Assembly (NCBI GenBank): GCA_013820865.1
Contig: JACDHU010000014.1
Span: forward strand, 1-15,613
Reading direction: 5' to 3'
Length of the DNA: 15,613 nucleotides
Source of the DNA: Chloroflexota bacterium
GTDB taxonomy: Bacteria; Chloroflexota; Limnocylindria; QHBO01
Position 1 is the stretch's first letter; every line of letters begins with the position of its first letter. The notes beneath the pieces are model-generated. The model searched no databases and had not been told where the DNA came from. It saw only the letters and a program-made list of their open reading frames with translations. The translations under genes were made by a program, and so were the position numbers. Below are positions 1 to 6,565 of the stretch, in pieces.

Positions 1-341
1 CGCGCGACGCCCGACGTCGCAAGCGCCACGCGCGACTCCGGCTCCGTATCGCCGGCAGCACCGAGCGCCCGCGCCTGTCGGTCTTCCGCAGCGCGAAATT
101 CATCTATTGCCAAGTCATCGACGACAAGACCGGCCGAACGCTGGCGGCTGCCTCCAGCCAAGAGGCCGATCTGACCGGCGACAGCAAGGTCGAGGTCGCG
201 AAGGCGGTCGGGCTGGCGGTCGCCGAGCGCGCGAAGGCGGCAGGCGTCAGCGCCGTTGTCCTCGACCGGGGCGGGTATCAATATCATGGGCGGGTCCGCT
301 CGCTCGCCGAGGGTGCCCGCGAGGGCGGCCTCAACCTGTAG
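1..341 (+). CDS. rplR: 50S ribosomal protein L18 (5' end missing)
   Basis: Large-subunit protein that binds 5S rRNA in the central protuberance together with L5. The window opens inside the gene; the reading frame starts at base 3 and runs to TAG at 339-341. The visible 112 residues begin with the basic stretch RDARRRKRHARLRLR. They then carry the family hallmarks ERPRLSVFRS, FIYCQVIDD, TLAAASS and the C-terminal GGYQYHGRVRSLAEGAREGGL. From the usual L18 length only a handful of N-terminal residues lie outside the window. rpsE follows after 16 bases, as in the standard spc cluster. Identity is secure; the true start cannot be seen. Confidence 0.95.
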   Translation, partial: RDARRRKRHARLRLRIAGSTERPRLSVFRSAKFIYCQVIDDKTGRTLAAASSQEADLTGDSKVEVAKAVGLAVAERAKAAGVSAVVLDRGGYQYHGRVRSLAEGAREGGLNL

Positions 342-357
342 CGAGAGGAGATAGCGC

Positions 358-948
358 ATGGCACGGATCGATCCGTCCAAGCTCAACCTGGAAGAGAAGG
401 TCGTCCAGATCAATCGCGTCGCGAAGGTCGTCCAGGGTGGGCGTCGCTTCAGCTTCAGCGCGGTGGTGGTCGTCGGAGATGGCAACGGCACCGTCGGCGC
501 GGGCATCGGCAAGGCTGGCGAAGTGCCGGAGTCGATCCGCAAGGGCGTCGAGGATGCCAAGAAGCACCTGATCAAGGTGCCACTGGTCGGCACGACCATC
601 CCGCACGAAGTGCACCGTCACTTCGGAGCTTCGAAGGTGATGCTCAAGCCGGCCAGCGCCGGCACCGGCGTCATCGCCGGTGGTTCGGTGCGCTCGGTTG
701 TCGAGGCGGCCGGCATCCGTGACCTGCTCAGCAAGGCACAGGGTTCGACGAACCCGATCAATGTCGTGCGCGCCACCATCGAGTGCCTCGCGGCGCTTCG
801 ATCCGCGGACGAGATCGCCGCGCTTCGGGGTCGTACGGCCGAGCAGCTGCTCGGCAAGCGCGGCGCCGAGCTGGCGCGAACACCACACGAGATCCCGGAG
901 CGTCGCGAGCCGATGAACTCCGGGCCGGGAGGTGGACGTGGTCGCTAA
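358..948 (+). CDS. rpsE: 30S ribosomal protein S5
   Basis: Small-subunit protein near the decoding site, important for translational fidelity and mRNA unwinding at the entry channel. The 196-residue product has the double-stranded-RNA-binding-like N-terminal domain (VQINRVAKVVQGGRRFSFSA, then VVVGDGNGTVGAGIGKA, about residues 15-55). The C-terminal domain contains VMLKPASAGTGVIAGG and VRSVVEAAGIRDLLSKAQGS. It starts at ATG with a strong ribosome-binding site, GAGAGGAG, at about 342-350. The product is about 30 residues longer than the usual 165 or so; the extra residues form a charged, then Gly/Arg-rich tail (SGPGGGRGR). The 3' end overlaps the favoured rpmD start by 11 bases. Confidence 0.97.
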   Translation: MARIDPSKLNLEEKVVQINRVAKVVQGGRRFSFSAVVVVGDGNGTVGAGIGKAGEVPESIRKGVEDAKKHLIKVPLVGTTIPHEVHRHFGASKVMLKPASAGTGVIAGGSVRSVVEAAGIRDLLSKAQGSTNPINVVRATIECLAALRSADEIAALRGRTAEQLLGKRGAELARTPHEIPERREPMNSGPGGGRGR

Positions 949-1177
949 AGGCAACTCCACGATGATCAAGGTCACCCAGATCCGATCGGTCATCGGCCAC
1001 CGGGCAGCGGCGCGTGGAACGATCCGCGCGCTCGGCCTGCATCGGATCAACCAGACGGTCGAGATTGCCGACACCCCCGAGAACCGCGGCATGCTGCGTC
1101 GCGTCGCCTTCCTCCTCGCAGTCGAGGAGCCGGCGGGAGCCGCGGGCGCATCGGCCAAGGAAGAGGAAACCACGTGA
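938..1177 (+). CDS. rpmD: 50S ribosomal protein L30
   Basis: Small large-subunit protein. The core IKVTQIRSVIGHRAAARGTI, then LGLHRINQTVEIADTP and RGMLRRVAFLLAVEE, matches the whole L30 fold. I chose GTG at 938 because GGGAGG at 927-932 lies 5 bases upstream. GTG at 932 in the same frame would overlap that site. ATG at 962 gives the most typical N-terminus (MIKVTQIRS) but has only a weak site, so the true start may be 962. The chosen form has 79 residues against about 60 usually, because of a short Ala/Glu-rich C-terminal tail. The stop codon overlaps the rplO start in GTGA. Confidence 0.9.
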   Translation: MVAKGNSTMIKVTQIRSVIGHRAAARGTIRALGLHRINQTVEIADTPENRGMLRRVAFLLAVEEPAGAAGASAKEEETT

Positions 1178-1833
1178 AGCTCCACGACCTGCACCCGGCG
1201 CCCGGGTCAAACAAGCCGTCCCGCCGCGTCGGCCGCGGCCACGGCTCCGGCCGTGGCAAGACTGCGGGACGTGGCACGAAGGGTCAGAAGTCGCGAGCCG
1301 GCGGGAGCCTTCCTGCATGGTTCGAGGGTGGTCAGACGCCGCTTCATATCCGGACCCCGAAGCTCCATGGCTTCAAGAACCGCTTTCGCGTCGCGTATGC
1401 CCCGTTCAACCTGGGCAAGCTCGTCGACGTCGAAAAGGGAACCCTCGTCACGCCCGACGTGCTGGCGCACGATGGCCTGATCCGCGACACGAAGCTGCCG
1501 GTCAAGATCCTCGGAGTCGGCGACGCGCCGAAGGGGATCACGATCCATGCCCACGCCTTCAGCAAGTCGGCGCTCGACAAGCTTGCCGCTGCCGGCAGCA
1601 CCGTACAGCGCCTGACCTGGCCGGACAACGCGCCGGCTGACCCCGAGGCAGAGGCGAAGGCCGAGGCCGAGGCTGCCAAGCGCACCAAGGGCCGTAAGGC
1701 CCGCGGTCGCCGAGCGGCAGAGGCCCGTTCCGGCGCTGCCGCCTCGACGCCGGTGGCAGAGGCCGCGGCCGAACCAACTGAACCTGACCGCGACACGGAG
1801 GCAACCGAAGCCGAAAGCGAGTCCCCGGCTTGA
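1174..1833 (+). CDS. rplO: 50S ribosomal protein L15 with long C-terminal extension
   Basis: Assembly-phase large-subunit protein. The N-terminal signature is clear: HDLHPAPGSNKPSRRVGRG followed by the Gly/Arg-rich GSGRGKTAGRGTKGQKSRAGG (about residues 24-44). The globular C-terminal domain ends near residue 150 (FSKSALDKLAAAGSTVQRL). The family is normally about 145-150 residues; this product has 219. The extra 70 or so are low complexity: an Ala/Glu run, a basic patch (KRTKGRKARGRR), then an acidic tail rich in Ala, Glu and Thr. GTG start with a good site (AGGAAGAGG upstream), in a 4-base GTGA overlap with rpmD. The stop overlaps the secY start in TTGA. Confidence 0.95.
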   Translation: MKLHDLHPAPGSNKPSRRVGRGHGSGRGKTAGRGTKGQKSRAGGSLPAWFEGGQTPLHIRTPKLHGFKNRFRVAYAPFNLGKLVDVEKGTLVTPDVLAHDGLIRDTKLPVKILGVGDAPKGITIHAHAFSKSALDKLAAAGSTVQRLTWPDNAPADPEAEAKAEAEAAKRTKGRKARGRRAAEARSGAAASTPVAEAAAEPTEPDRDTEATEAESESPA

Positions 1834-3116
1834 TCGAGACGGTCCTCGACGCCTTCCGCGCGCCGGACATCCGGCGCAAGTTGCTCTTCACGCTCGGGAT
1901 CCTGCTGATCTTCCGGGCGTTGACGAACGTCCCGGTCCCGAACGTGAACACGGAGGCCCTGGCCGACCTGTTCACGGACAACCCGCTGCTCGGGATCCTG
2001 AACATCTTCTCGGGTGGTGGTTTGGCGGCCGCCTCGATCATCGGCCTGGGCGTAAACCCCTACATCAACGCCAGCATCATCATGACGCTGATGCGCGGCG
2101 TGATCCCGGCGCTCGAGGAGCTGTCACGGGAAGGTGAATTCGGCCGTAACAAGCTCAACCAGTACACGCGACTGCTGACGGTGCCGCTCTCCTTTGCGCA
2201 GGGCTACGGCATCAGCGTGCTGCTGAGCTCGAACAGCGTCATTCCGGCCAATCCGCTCTTCAGCCTGGAGACGTTGAGCCTGCTTCTCAGTTTCACCGCC
2301 GGCACGATCCTGCTCATGTGGCTCGGCGAGCTCATCAGCGAGAAGGGCATCGGCAACGGCATCAGCTTCATCATCTTCGCCGGCATCGTGGCAAGCGTGC
2401 CGCTCCAGATCGGCCCGATCATCGGCGGTCCCGATGCGCTCGCGCGCCTCATCCCGTACATCATCGTGTCGATCGTGGTCGTCGCGGCCGTCGTGTTCAT
2501 CAACGAGGGCCAGCGCCGCATCCCGGTGCAATACGCGTCTCGCGTTCGCGGCCGTCGCATGTACCAGGGCCAGACGCAGTACCTGCCGCTCAAGGTGACG
2601 ATGGCGGGCGTCATCCCGATCATCTTCGCGGTGAGCATCCTGCTCTTCCCGGCACAGATCGCCACGTACTTCGCGACGAGCGACATCGACTGGGTGCGGA
2701 ACTCGGCCATCTTCATCACCGAGAACCTCAACGGCCAGGACAATATTCCGCTGTACGGGACGCTGTACTTCCTGCTGGTCGTGTTCTTCACCTACTTCTA
2801 TACCGCGTTCCAGTTCCGGCCGGATCAGACCGCCGACTACCTGCGCAAGAACGGCGGCTTCATCCCGGGCATCCGTCCGGGCAAGCCGACCGAGGAATTC
2901 TTGGGACGCGTCACGAATCGGATCACGCTGGGCGGCGCCCTGTTCCTGGGGACCATCGCCGTTCTGCCATTCATCGTCTCGGCGTTCATCCCCGGCACCA
3001 GCAACCTCCAGCTTCTCGGGACGAGCATCCTGATCATGGTCAGCGTCGTGGTCGAGACCCTGAAACAGCTCGAGGCGCAGATGATGATGCGCAACTACGA
3101 AGGCTTCATTCGGTGA
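1830..3116 (+). CDS. secY: Preprotein translocase channel subunit SecY
   Basis: Forms the protein-conducting channel of the Sec translocon in the cytoplasmic membrane with SecE and SecG, and serves SecA-driven export and membrane insertion. At 428 residues it has the family length, with about ten hydrophobic segments. Recognisable parts are the N-terminal AFRAPDIRRKLLFTLG, the first membrane helix ending LTNVPVPNV, the plug region near LLGILNIFSGGGL, GVNPYINASIIMTL, and the cytoplasmic loop VQYASRVRGRRMYQGQTQYLPLK. The C-terminus is QLEAQMMMRNYEGFIR. The TTG start overlaps the rplO stop by 4 bases and has only a weak GAG site, so translation is probably coupled to rplO. Its stop overlaps the adk start in GTGA. 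Confidence 0.98.
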   Translation: MIETVLDAFRAPDIRRKLLFTLGILLIFRALTNVPVPNVNTEALADLFTDNPLLGILNIFSGGGLAAASIIGLGVNPYINASIIMTLMRGVIPALEELSREGEFGRNKLNQYTRLLTVPLSFAQGYGISVLLSSNSVIPANPLFSLETLSLLLSFTAGTILLMWLGELISEKGIGNGISFIIFAGIVASVPLQIGPIIGGPDALARLIPYIIVSIVVVAAVVFINEGQRRIPVQYASRVRGRRMYQGQTQYLPLKVTMAGVIPIIFAVSILLFPAQIATYFATSDIDWVRNSAIFITENLNGQDNIPLYGTLYFLLVVFFTYFYTAFQFRPDQTADYLRKNGGFIPGIRPGKPTEEFLGRVTNRITLGGALFLGTIAVLPFIVSAFIPGTSNLQLLGTSILIMVSVVVETLKQLEAQMMMRNYEGFIR

Positions 3117-3814
3117 CGGCTTCTGCCCCTCTCGAGCCCGATGTGGCCGACGAGCGGCTGATCCTGCTGCTCGTCGGTGCCGTTGGCGCCGGCAAGGGCA
3201 CTCAGGCCTCGATCCTTTCGCGCGAACTCGGGATACCGCACCTTGCGTCGGGCAACCTGTTCCGCGCGGCGATGGCCGCCGGCACGCCCCTCGGCGAAGA
3301 GGCGCGTGGGTACATGGAGCGCGGCGAGCTCGTGCCGGACGAAACGACGATCGGCATGTTCATGGAGGAGCTGGCGCGACCGGGTGCCGCGCGGGGCGCC
3401 ATCCTGGACGGCTTCCCGCGGACCGTCGGCCAGTCGACCGCGCTCGACGAGACGCTGGCTGCCCAGGGCGAGCGGATTCGGCGCGTGATCTCGATCGAAG
3501 TGCCGACCGAGGAGCTCGTGCGTCGTGTGGCGGGCCGCTGGGTGTGTCCGCAGTGCGGCACCCCGTACCACGCCATCACGGACCCGCCACGGACGGCCGG
3601 GGTGTGCAACAAGGACGGCGCGCAATTGCGCCAGCGCGACGATGATCGACCCGAGGTCGTCCGCGCTCGACTTGAGCGCCAGGTCCCGCCGATGCTCCAG
3701 GTCGTCGACCACTACGAGGGATCCGGCATCGTCGACCACCTCGACGGCACCCAGCCGATCGATGCCGTGACCGCATCGATCCTGTCGCGCGTCGGCGCGC
3801 GCATCCGGAGCTGA
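3113..3814 (+). CDS. adk: Adenylate kinase, zinc-binding LID form
   Basis: Catalyses ATP + AMP <-> 2 ADP in the cytoplasm. The 233-residue product has the P-loop GAVGAGKGTQ (residues 22-31, Lys28), the AMP-site region HLASGNLFRAA, LDGFPRTVGQ and the LID arginines in RRVAGRW and QRDDDRPEVVRARL. The LID holds a zinc site of the Bacillus type: Cys145, Cys148, Cys165 and Asp168 (CPQC...CNKD). I chose GTG at 3113 because GAAGG at about 3099-3103 precedes it and it overlaps the secY stop as GTGA. GTG at 3143 would give a shorter, more usual N-terminus (MADERLILLLVG). The normally conserved TGD of the AMP site reads SGN here. Confidence 0.96.
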   Translation: MTASAPLEPDVADERLILLLVGAVGAGKGTQASILSRELGIPHLASGNLFRAAMAAGTPLGEEARGYMERGELVPDETTIGMFMEELARPGAARGAILDGFPRTVGQSTALDETLAAQGERIRRVISIEVPTEELVRRVAGRWVCPQCGTPYHAITDPPRTAGVCNKDGAQLRQRDDDRPEVVRARLERQVPPMLQVVDHYEGSGIVDHLDGTQPIDAVTASILSRVGARIRS

Positions 3815-3818
3815 CGGC

Positions 3819-4610
3819 GTGGGCACGCGGGGCGCCAGCGCGGTGACCATCAAGCGACCGGTCGAGATCGAGCGCATGCGCGCGGCCGGCCGGATCCTGG
3901 CCGGCATCCTGGATGTTCTCGAGGCGGAGCTTCGCGACGGCATGACGACCGGGGAGCTTGACGAGATTGCCGCGCGCATGATCCGCGACGCCGGCGCCAC
4001 GTCGTCATTCAAGGGGTATGGGAGCAATCCGCCGTTTCCCGGCGTGATCTGTGCCAGCGTCAACGACGAAGTGGTCCACGGCATTCCGTCGCCGCGTCGG
4101 CGCCTGGTCACGGGCGATCTCGTGAGCATCGACATCGGCTGCATCGTGGACGGCTGGCACGCCGACTGCGCGCGGACGTGGACGGTAGGGTCGGTGCCGC
4201 ACGGAGTGCAACAACTGATCGACGCGACGCGGCGCGGCATGGAGGCCGGGATCGCGGCGGCCGTGCCGGGCAACCATCTGGGCGACATCGGCCACGCCAT
4301 CGAATCCGTGGCGCATGAGCATGGCTACGGCATCGTGCGTCCGTTCGTCGGCCACGGCATCGGCCGGGCCATGCACGAGGAGCCGCAGGTTCCGAATTAC
4401 GGCCGGCCGGGAGCCGGGATGCTGGTCGAGGCGGGCATGTGCTTCGCCATCGAGCCGATGTTCAACCTCGGTGGCGACGATGTCCGCGTGGCGGATGATG
4501 GTTGGACCGTGCGAACCGCGGATGGCGCCCTCTCGGCCCACTTCGAGAACACGATCGCGGTGTCCGCTGACGGTCCTGAGCTGCTGACGGTCTGCGCCGA
4601 TGCGAACTAG
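3819..4610 (+). CDS. map: Methionine aminopeptidase, type I
   Basis: Removes the N-terminal Met from new proteins as they leave the ribosome. The pita-bread fold is complete. The five metal ligands are Asp105 (SIDIG), Asp116 (HADCART), His179 (GHGIGR), Glu212 (FAIEPM) and Glu243 (FENTI). The catalytic His87 is in VVHGIPSP. Spacing between these residues is identical to that in E. coli Map. There is no N-terminal zinc-finger extension. Start choice is open: GTG at 3819 has GGAG eight bases upstream and leaves a 4-base gap after adk. GTG at 3843 gives the more typical MTIKRPVEIERMRAAG and reproduces E. coli residue numbering, but has a poorer site. It is the last gene before the infA promoter. 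Confidence 0.96.
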   Translation: MGTRGASAVTIKRPVEIERMRAAGRILAGILDVLEAELRDGMTTGELDEIAARMIRDAGATSSFKGYGSNPPFPGVICASVNDEVVHGIPSPRRRLVTGDLVSIDIGCIVDGWHADCARTWTVGSVPHGVQQLIDATRRGMEAGIAAAVPGNHLGDIGHAIESVAHEHGYGIVRPFVGHGIGRAMHEEPQVPNYGRPGAGMLVEAGMCFAIEPMFNLGGDDVRVADDGWTVRTADGALSAHFENTIAVSADGPELLTVCADAN

Positions 4611-4647
4611 CGTGAAACGCGTGCACCCGATGCAAACCAGTGAAAAC
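4597..4647 (+). repeat. Imperfect direct repeat across the map stop codon
   Basis: The stretch 4597-4618, which contains the last codons and TAG of map, recurs in altered form at 4627-4647. Both copies begin CCGATGC, then share AAC, AG and TGAAA, with two substitutions, a 2-base gap and a different end. The offset is 30 bases. This looks like an old local duplication at the gene end, but chance is possible. Confidence 0.4.
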
Positions 4648-4648
4648 C

Positions 4649-4668
4649 GGTGGTGGCAGGCACCCGCC
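4649..4668 (+). terminator. GC hairpin after map, possible weak terminator
   Basis: Arms at 4649-4655 and 4661-4668 (GGTGGTG against CACCCGCC) pair with one G-T and one bulged C around a 5-base loop, 38 bases after the map stop. The downstream bases are TCGGTCGTTG, not a T-run, so this is at best a weak or factor-dependent end, or simply structured RNA. It lies just upstream of the infA promoter. Confidence 0.3.
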
Positions 4669-4675
4669 TCGGTCG

Positions 4676-4704
4676 TTGCACGTTCAGGTCGGCAGGCGTA
4701 TACT
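4676..4704 (+). promoter_or_regulatory. Sigma-70-type promoter for the infA-rpsI cluster
   Basis: TTGCAC at 4676-4681 (consensus TTGACA) is followed after exactly 17 bases by TATACT at 4699-4704 (consensus TATAAT). It sits in the only sizeable gap of the ribosomal block. Transcription would be expected to start near 4710-4712, giving a leader of about 83 bases before infA. This is the best promoter I find in the window. It implies that the alpha cluster has its own promoter besides any read-through from the spc genes. Confidence 0.75.
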
Positions 4705-4713
4705 CTCCGTTCC

Positions 4714-4756
4714 GTGGGTCGCCCTGTGCGGCGGCCTTTTCGTGTGTCAGACCCAT
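4714..4756 (+). promoter_or_regulatory. Stem-loop in the infA leader
   Basis: GTGGGTC at 4714-4720 pairs with GACCCAT at 4750-4756: seven pairs, one of them G-U, enclosing a 29-base loop that contains GCGGCGGCC and TTTT. It begins within a few bases of the predicted transcript start and ends about 24 bases before the infA ribosome-binding site. It could be a target for ribosomal-protein feedback (S4 plays this role in the E. coli alpha operon) or only a 5' stabilising hairpin. No known leader motif is recognised. Confidence 0.4.
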
Positions 4757-4793
4757 TTCCAAGTATTCAACGCCGAACCGAGGTGCGTGTCGC

Positions 4794-5012
4794 TTGCCAA
4801 AGAAGGATGCCATTGAGGTCGAGGGAGAAGTGATTCTGCCTCTGCCCAACGCGATGTTCAAGGTGCGCCTGGAGAACGGGCACGAGGTGCTCGCTCACAT
4901 TTCCGGGAAGCTGCGCCAGAACTTCATCCGCATCCTGCCAGGCGACACGGTCCGTGTTGAGCTCAGCCCATATGACCTCACCCGGGGTCGGATCACATAC
5001 AGGATGAGATGA
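4794..5012 (+). CDS. infA: Translation initiation factor IF-1
   Basis: Binds the ribosomal A site during initiation and assists IF2 and IF3. The product is 72 residues, the same length as E. coli IF-1. It is a single OB fold: KKDAIEVEGEV, LPNAMFKVRLENGHEVLAHISGK, then IRILPGDTVRVELSPYDLTRGRI. The frame is open far upstream, but homology begins at TTG 4794. GAGGTG at 4780-4785 lies 8 bases before it, so a TTG start is the best supported choice. The last codons overlap rpmJ as ATGA. It is the first gene after the TTGCAC/TATACT promoter. Confidence 0.95.
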   Translation: MPKKDAIEVEGEVILPLPNAMFKVRLENGHEVLAHISGKLRQNFIRILPGDTVRVELSPYDLTRGRITYRMR

Positions 5013-5122
5013 AAGTTTCTGCATCCGTCAAGCCCCGCTGCGAGCGCTGCAAGGTCATCAAGCGCTCCGGCGTGGTGATGGTTATCTGCGTCGTTCCCAA
5101 GCATAAGCAACGGCAGGGGTAG
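5009..5122 (+). CDS. rpmJ: 50S ribosomal protein L36, zinc-binding form
   Basis: The smallest ribosomal protein, 37 residues. It starts MKVSASVKPRCERCKVI and ends PKHKQRQG. The zinc ribbon ligands Cys11, Cys14, Cys27 and His32 are all present, so this is the zinc-containing C+ paralogue, not the zinc-free form. ATG at 5009 overlaps the infA stop (ATGA), and TAG is at 5120-5122. Its position between infA and rpsM is the classical one in the alpha cluster. Confidence 0.95.
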   Translation: MKVSASVKPRCERCKVIKRSGVVMVICVVPKHKQRQG

Positions 5123-5129
5123 GAAGATC

Positions 5130-5501
5130 GTGGCACGTATCGCCGGCGTCGACATCCCTCGCGACAAGCGAGTGATCATCAGCCTCACGTATATCCATGG
5201 CATCGGCCTGACCTCGGCCACCAAGGCCATCAGCGCCGCCAACGTGTCACCGGACACGCGGGTGCGCGACCTGACCGAGGAAGAGGTCAACCGCCTCCGC
5301 GAGGTGGTCGATCGTCAGTTCAAGGTGGAGGGCGACCTCCGCCGCGAAGTCAGCATGAATGTGAAGCGCCTGATGGAGATCGGTTCATACCGGGGCCTCC
5401 GTCATCGGCGCAATCTGCCGGTCCGCGGGCAGCGTACGAAGACGAACGCGCGACAACGTCGAGGCGTCAAGAAGACGGTCGGCGTGCGCCGCAAGAAGTA
5501 A
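5130..5501 (+). CDS. rpsM: 30S ribosomal protein S13
   Basis: Head protein of the small subunit that contacts the large subunit and the P-site tRNA. The 123-residue product begins MARIAGVDIPRDKRVIISL, continues with YIHGIGLTSATKAI (the helix-hairpin region) and GSYRGLRHRRNLPVRGQRTKTNARQRRG. It ends in the basic tail KKTVGVRRKK that reaches toward the tRNA. GTG start with AGGAAG at 5121-5126, overlapping the rpmJ stop. Only 7 bases separate it from rpmJ and 10 from rpsK. Confidence 0.98.
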   Translation: MARIAGVDIPRDKRVIISLTYIHGIGLTSATKAISAANVSPDTRVRDLTEEEVNRLREVVDRQFKVEGDLRREVSMNVKRLMEIGSYRGLRHRRNLPVRGQRTKTNARQRRGVKKTVGVRRKK

Positions 5502-5511
5502 CGGGAGTTCC

Positions 5512-5907
5512 ATGGTAGAGCGTAAGCGCACTCAGCGCGGTAAGAAGCGCGAGCGAAAGAACGTGCCGGTGGGGCACGCGCACATCCAGTCGACGTTCAA
5601 CAACACGATGGTGACGATCACTGACACCACCGGCAACGTCATCAGCTGGGGCAGCGCGGGGCTGGTCGGCATCAAGGGCTCTCGGAAGAGCACGCCCTTC
5701 GCCGCGTCGCAGGCGGCCGAGCTGGCCGCGCGCCGCGCGATGGAGCACGGCATGCGTCACGTCGAGGTCTTCGTGAAGGGGCCCGGAGGCGGCCGTGAGC
5801 AGGCGATTCGTTCGCTTCAGACGGCCGGTCTCGAGGTCACCGCCATCACCGACGTGACGCCGATCCCGCACAACGGCTGCCGAGCGCCGAAGCGGCGCAG
5901 GGTTTAG
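5512..5907 (+). CDS. rpsK: 30S ribosomal protein S11
   Basis: Platform protein of the small subunit that lines the mRNA path near the Shine-Dalgarno helix. The 131 residues include AHIQSTFNNTMVTITDTTGN, SAGLVGIKGSRKSTPFAAS and VFVKGPGGGREQAIRSLQ. The C-terminal signature is DVTPIPHNGCRAPKRRRV. The N-terminal arm (RKRTQRGKKRERKN) is strongly basic. ATG start with GGGAG at 5503-5507. Length and every conserved block match the family. It is followed 14 bases later by rpsD. Confidence 0.98.
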   Translation: MVERKRTQRGKKRERKNVPVGHAHIQSTFNNTMVTITDTTGNVISWGSAGLVGIKGSRKSTPFAASQAAELAARRAMEHGMRHVEVFVKGPGGGREQAIRSLQTAGLEVTAITDVTPIPHNGCRAPKRRRV

Positions 5908-5921
5908 AGAGAGGGATCGAT

Positions 5922-6548
5922 ATGGCACGTTATACCGATGCGGTCTGCCGCATCTGCCGCCGGGAAGGTTTGAAGCTCTTCCTCAAAGGCAGCCGATGTT
6001 ACAGCCGCAAGTGCGCCTTCGAGCGCCGCAGCACACCGCCGGGCATGAACACCATGCGTCGTCGCAAGGTGAGCGAGTATGGCCTCCAGCTGCGCGAGAA
6101 GCAGAAGGTGCGCAAGAGCTATTCGGTGCTGGAGCGCCAGTTCCGCAATTACTTCGAGAAGGCCGAGCAGCGCAAGGGCATGACCGGGGAGAACCTGCTC
6201 CGGATGCTCGAGATGCGGCTCGACAACGCCGTGTATCGCATGGGCTTCGCGTCGAGCCGCGCCCAGGCGCGCCAGCTCGTCACGCATGGCCATTTTGCCG
6301 TCAACGGTCGTCCGACGAACGTCGCGAGCTTCGGGACGAAGATCGGTGACCGTATCGAGGTCCGCGACGGCCGTCGCAGCCGCGAGTACTTCAAGATGGC
6401 CCCCGAGACGATGAAGGCGGCCCAGATCCCCGAATGGGTGAGCGTTGATCCGACGAAGTTGTCGGGCACCGTTCTCGCCGAACCGGCGCGCGAGCAGATG
6501 CCGCTCGAGTTCAACGAGCAGCTCGTCGTCGAGTACTACTCGCGCTAG
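5922..6548 (+). CDS. rpsD: 30S ribosomal protein S4, zinc-binding form
   Basis: Primary 16S rRNA-binding protein that nucleates assembly of the 5' domain; in many bacteria it also represses its own operon. The 208-residue product has an N-terminal zinc site: Cys9, Cys12, Cys26 and Cys31, the spacing seen in Thermus-type S4. The S4 RNA-binding domain follows (RLDNAVYRMGFASSRAQARQ, then GHFAVNGRPTNVASF), with the typical end FNEQLVVEYYSR. ATG start after GAGAGAGGGA. Placement between rpsK and rpoA is the E. coli order and differs from B. subtilis, where rpsD lies elsewhere. Confidence 0.98.
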   Translation: MARYTDAVCRICRREGLKLFLKGSRCYSRKCAFERRSTPPGMNTMRRRKVSEYGLQLREKQKVRKSYSVLERQFRNYFEKAEQRKGMTGENLLRMLEMRLDNAVYRMGFASSRAQARQLVTHGHFAVNGRPTNVASFGTKIGDRIEVRDGRRSREYFKMAPETMKAAQIPEWVSVDPTKLSGTVLAEPAREQMPLEFNEQLVVEYYSR

Positions 6549-6565
6549 GAGTCAACTTTCCACTC

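Noticed and set aside
2318..3112. The adk frame stays open for about 795 bases upstream inside secY, as if a longer fused protein existed
   Set aside because: The upstream translation is His/Arg/Pro-rich shadow sequence of secY with no domain; the GTG at 3113 has a ribosome-binding site and the Adk fold begins right after it.
4600..4833. A 77-codon forward frame across the map-infA gap, as a possible leader peptide
   Set aside because: It begins inside the end of map, runs through the promoter elements and into infA in another frame, and is Arg-rich shadow sequence without a ribosome-binding site at a plausible start.
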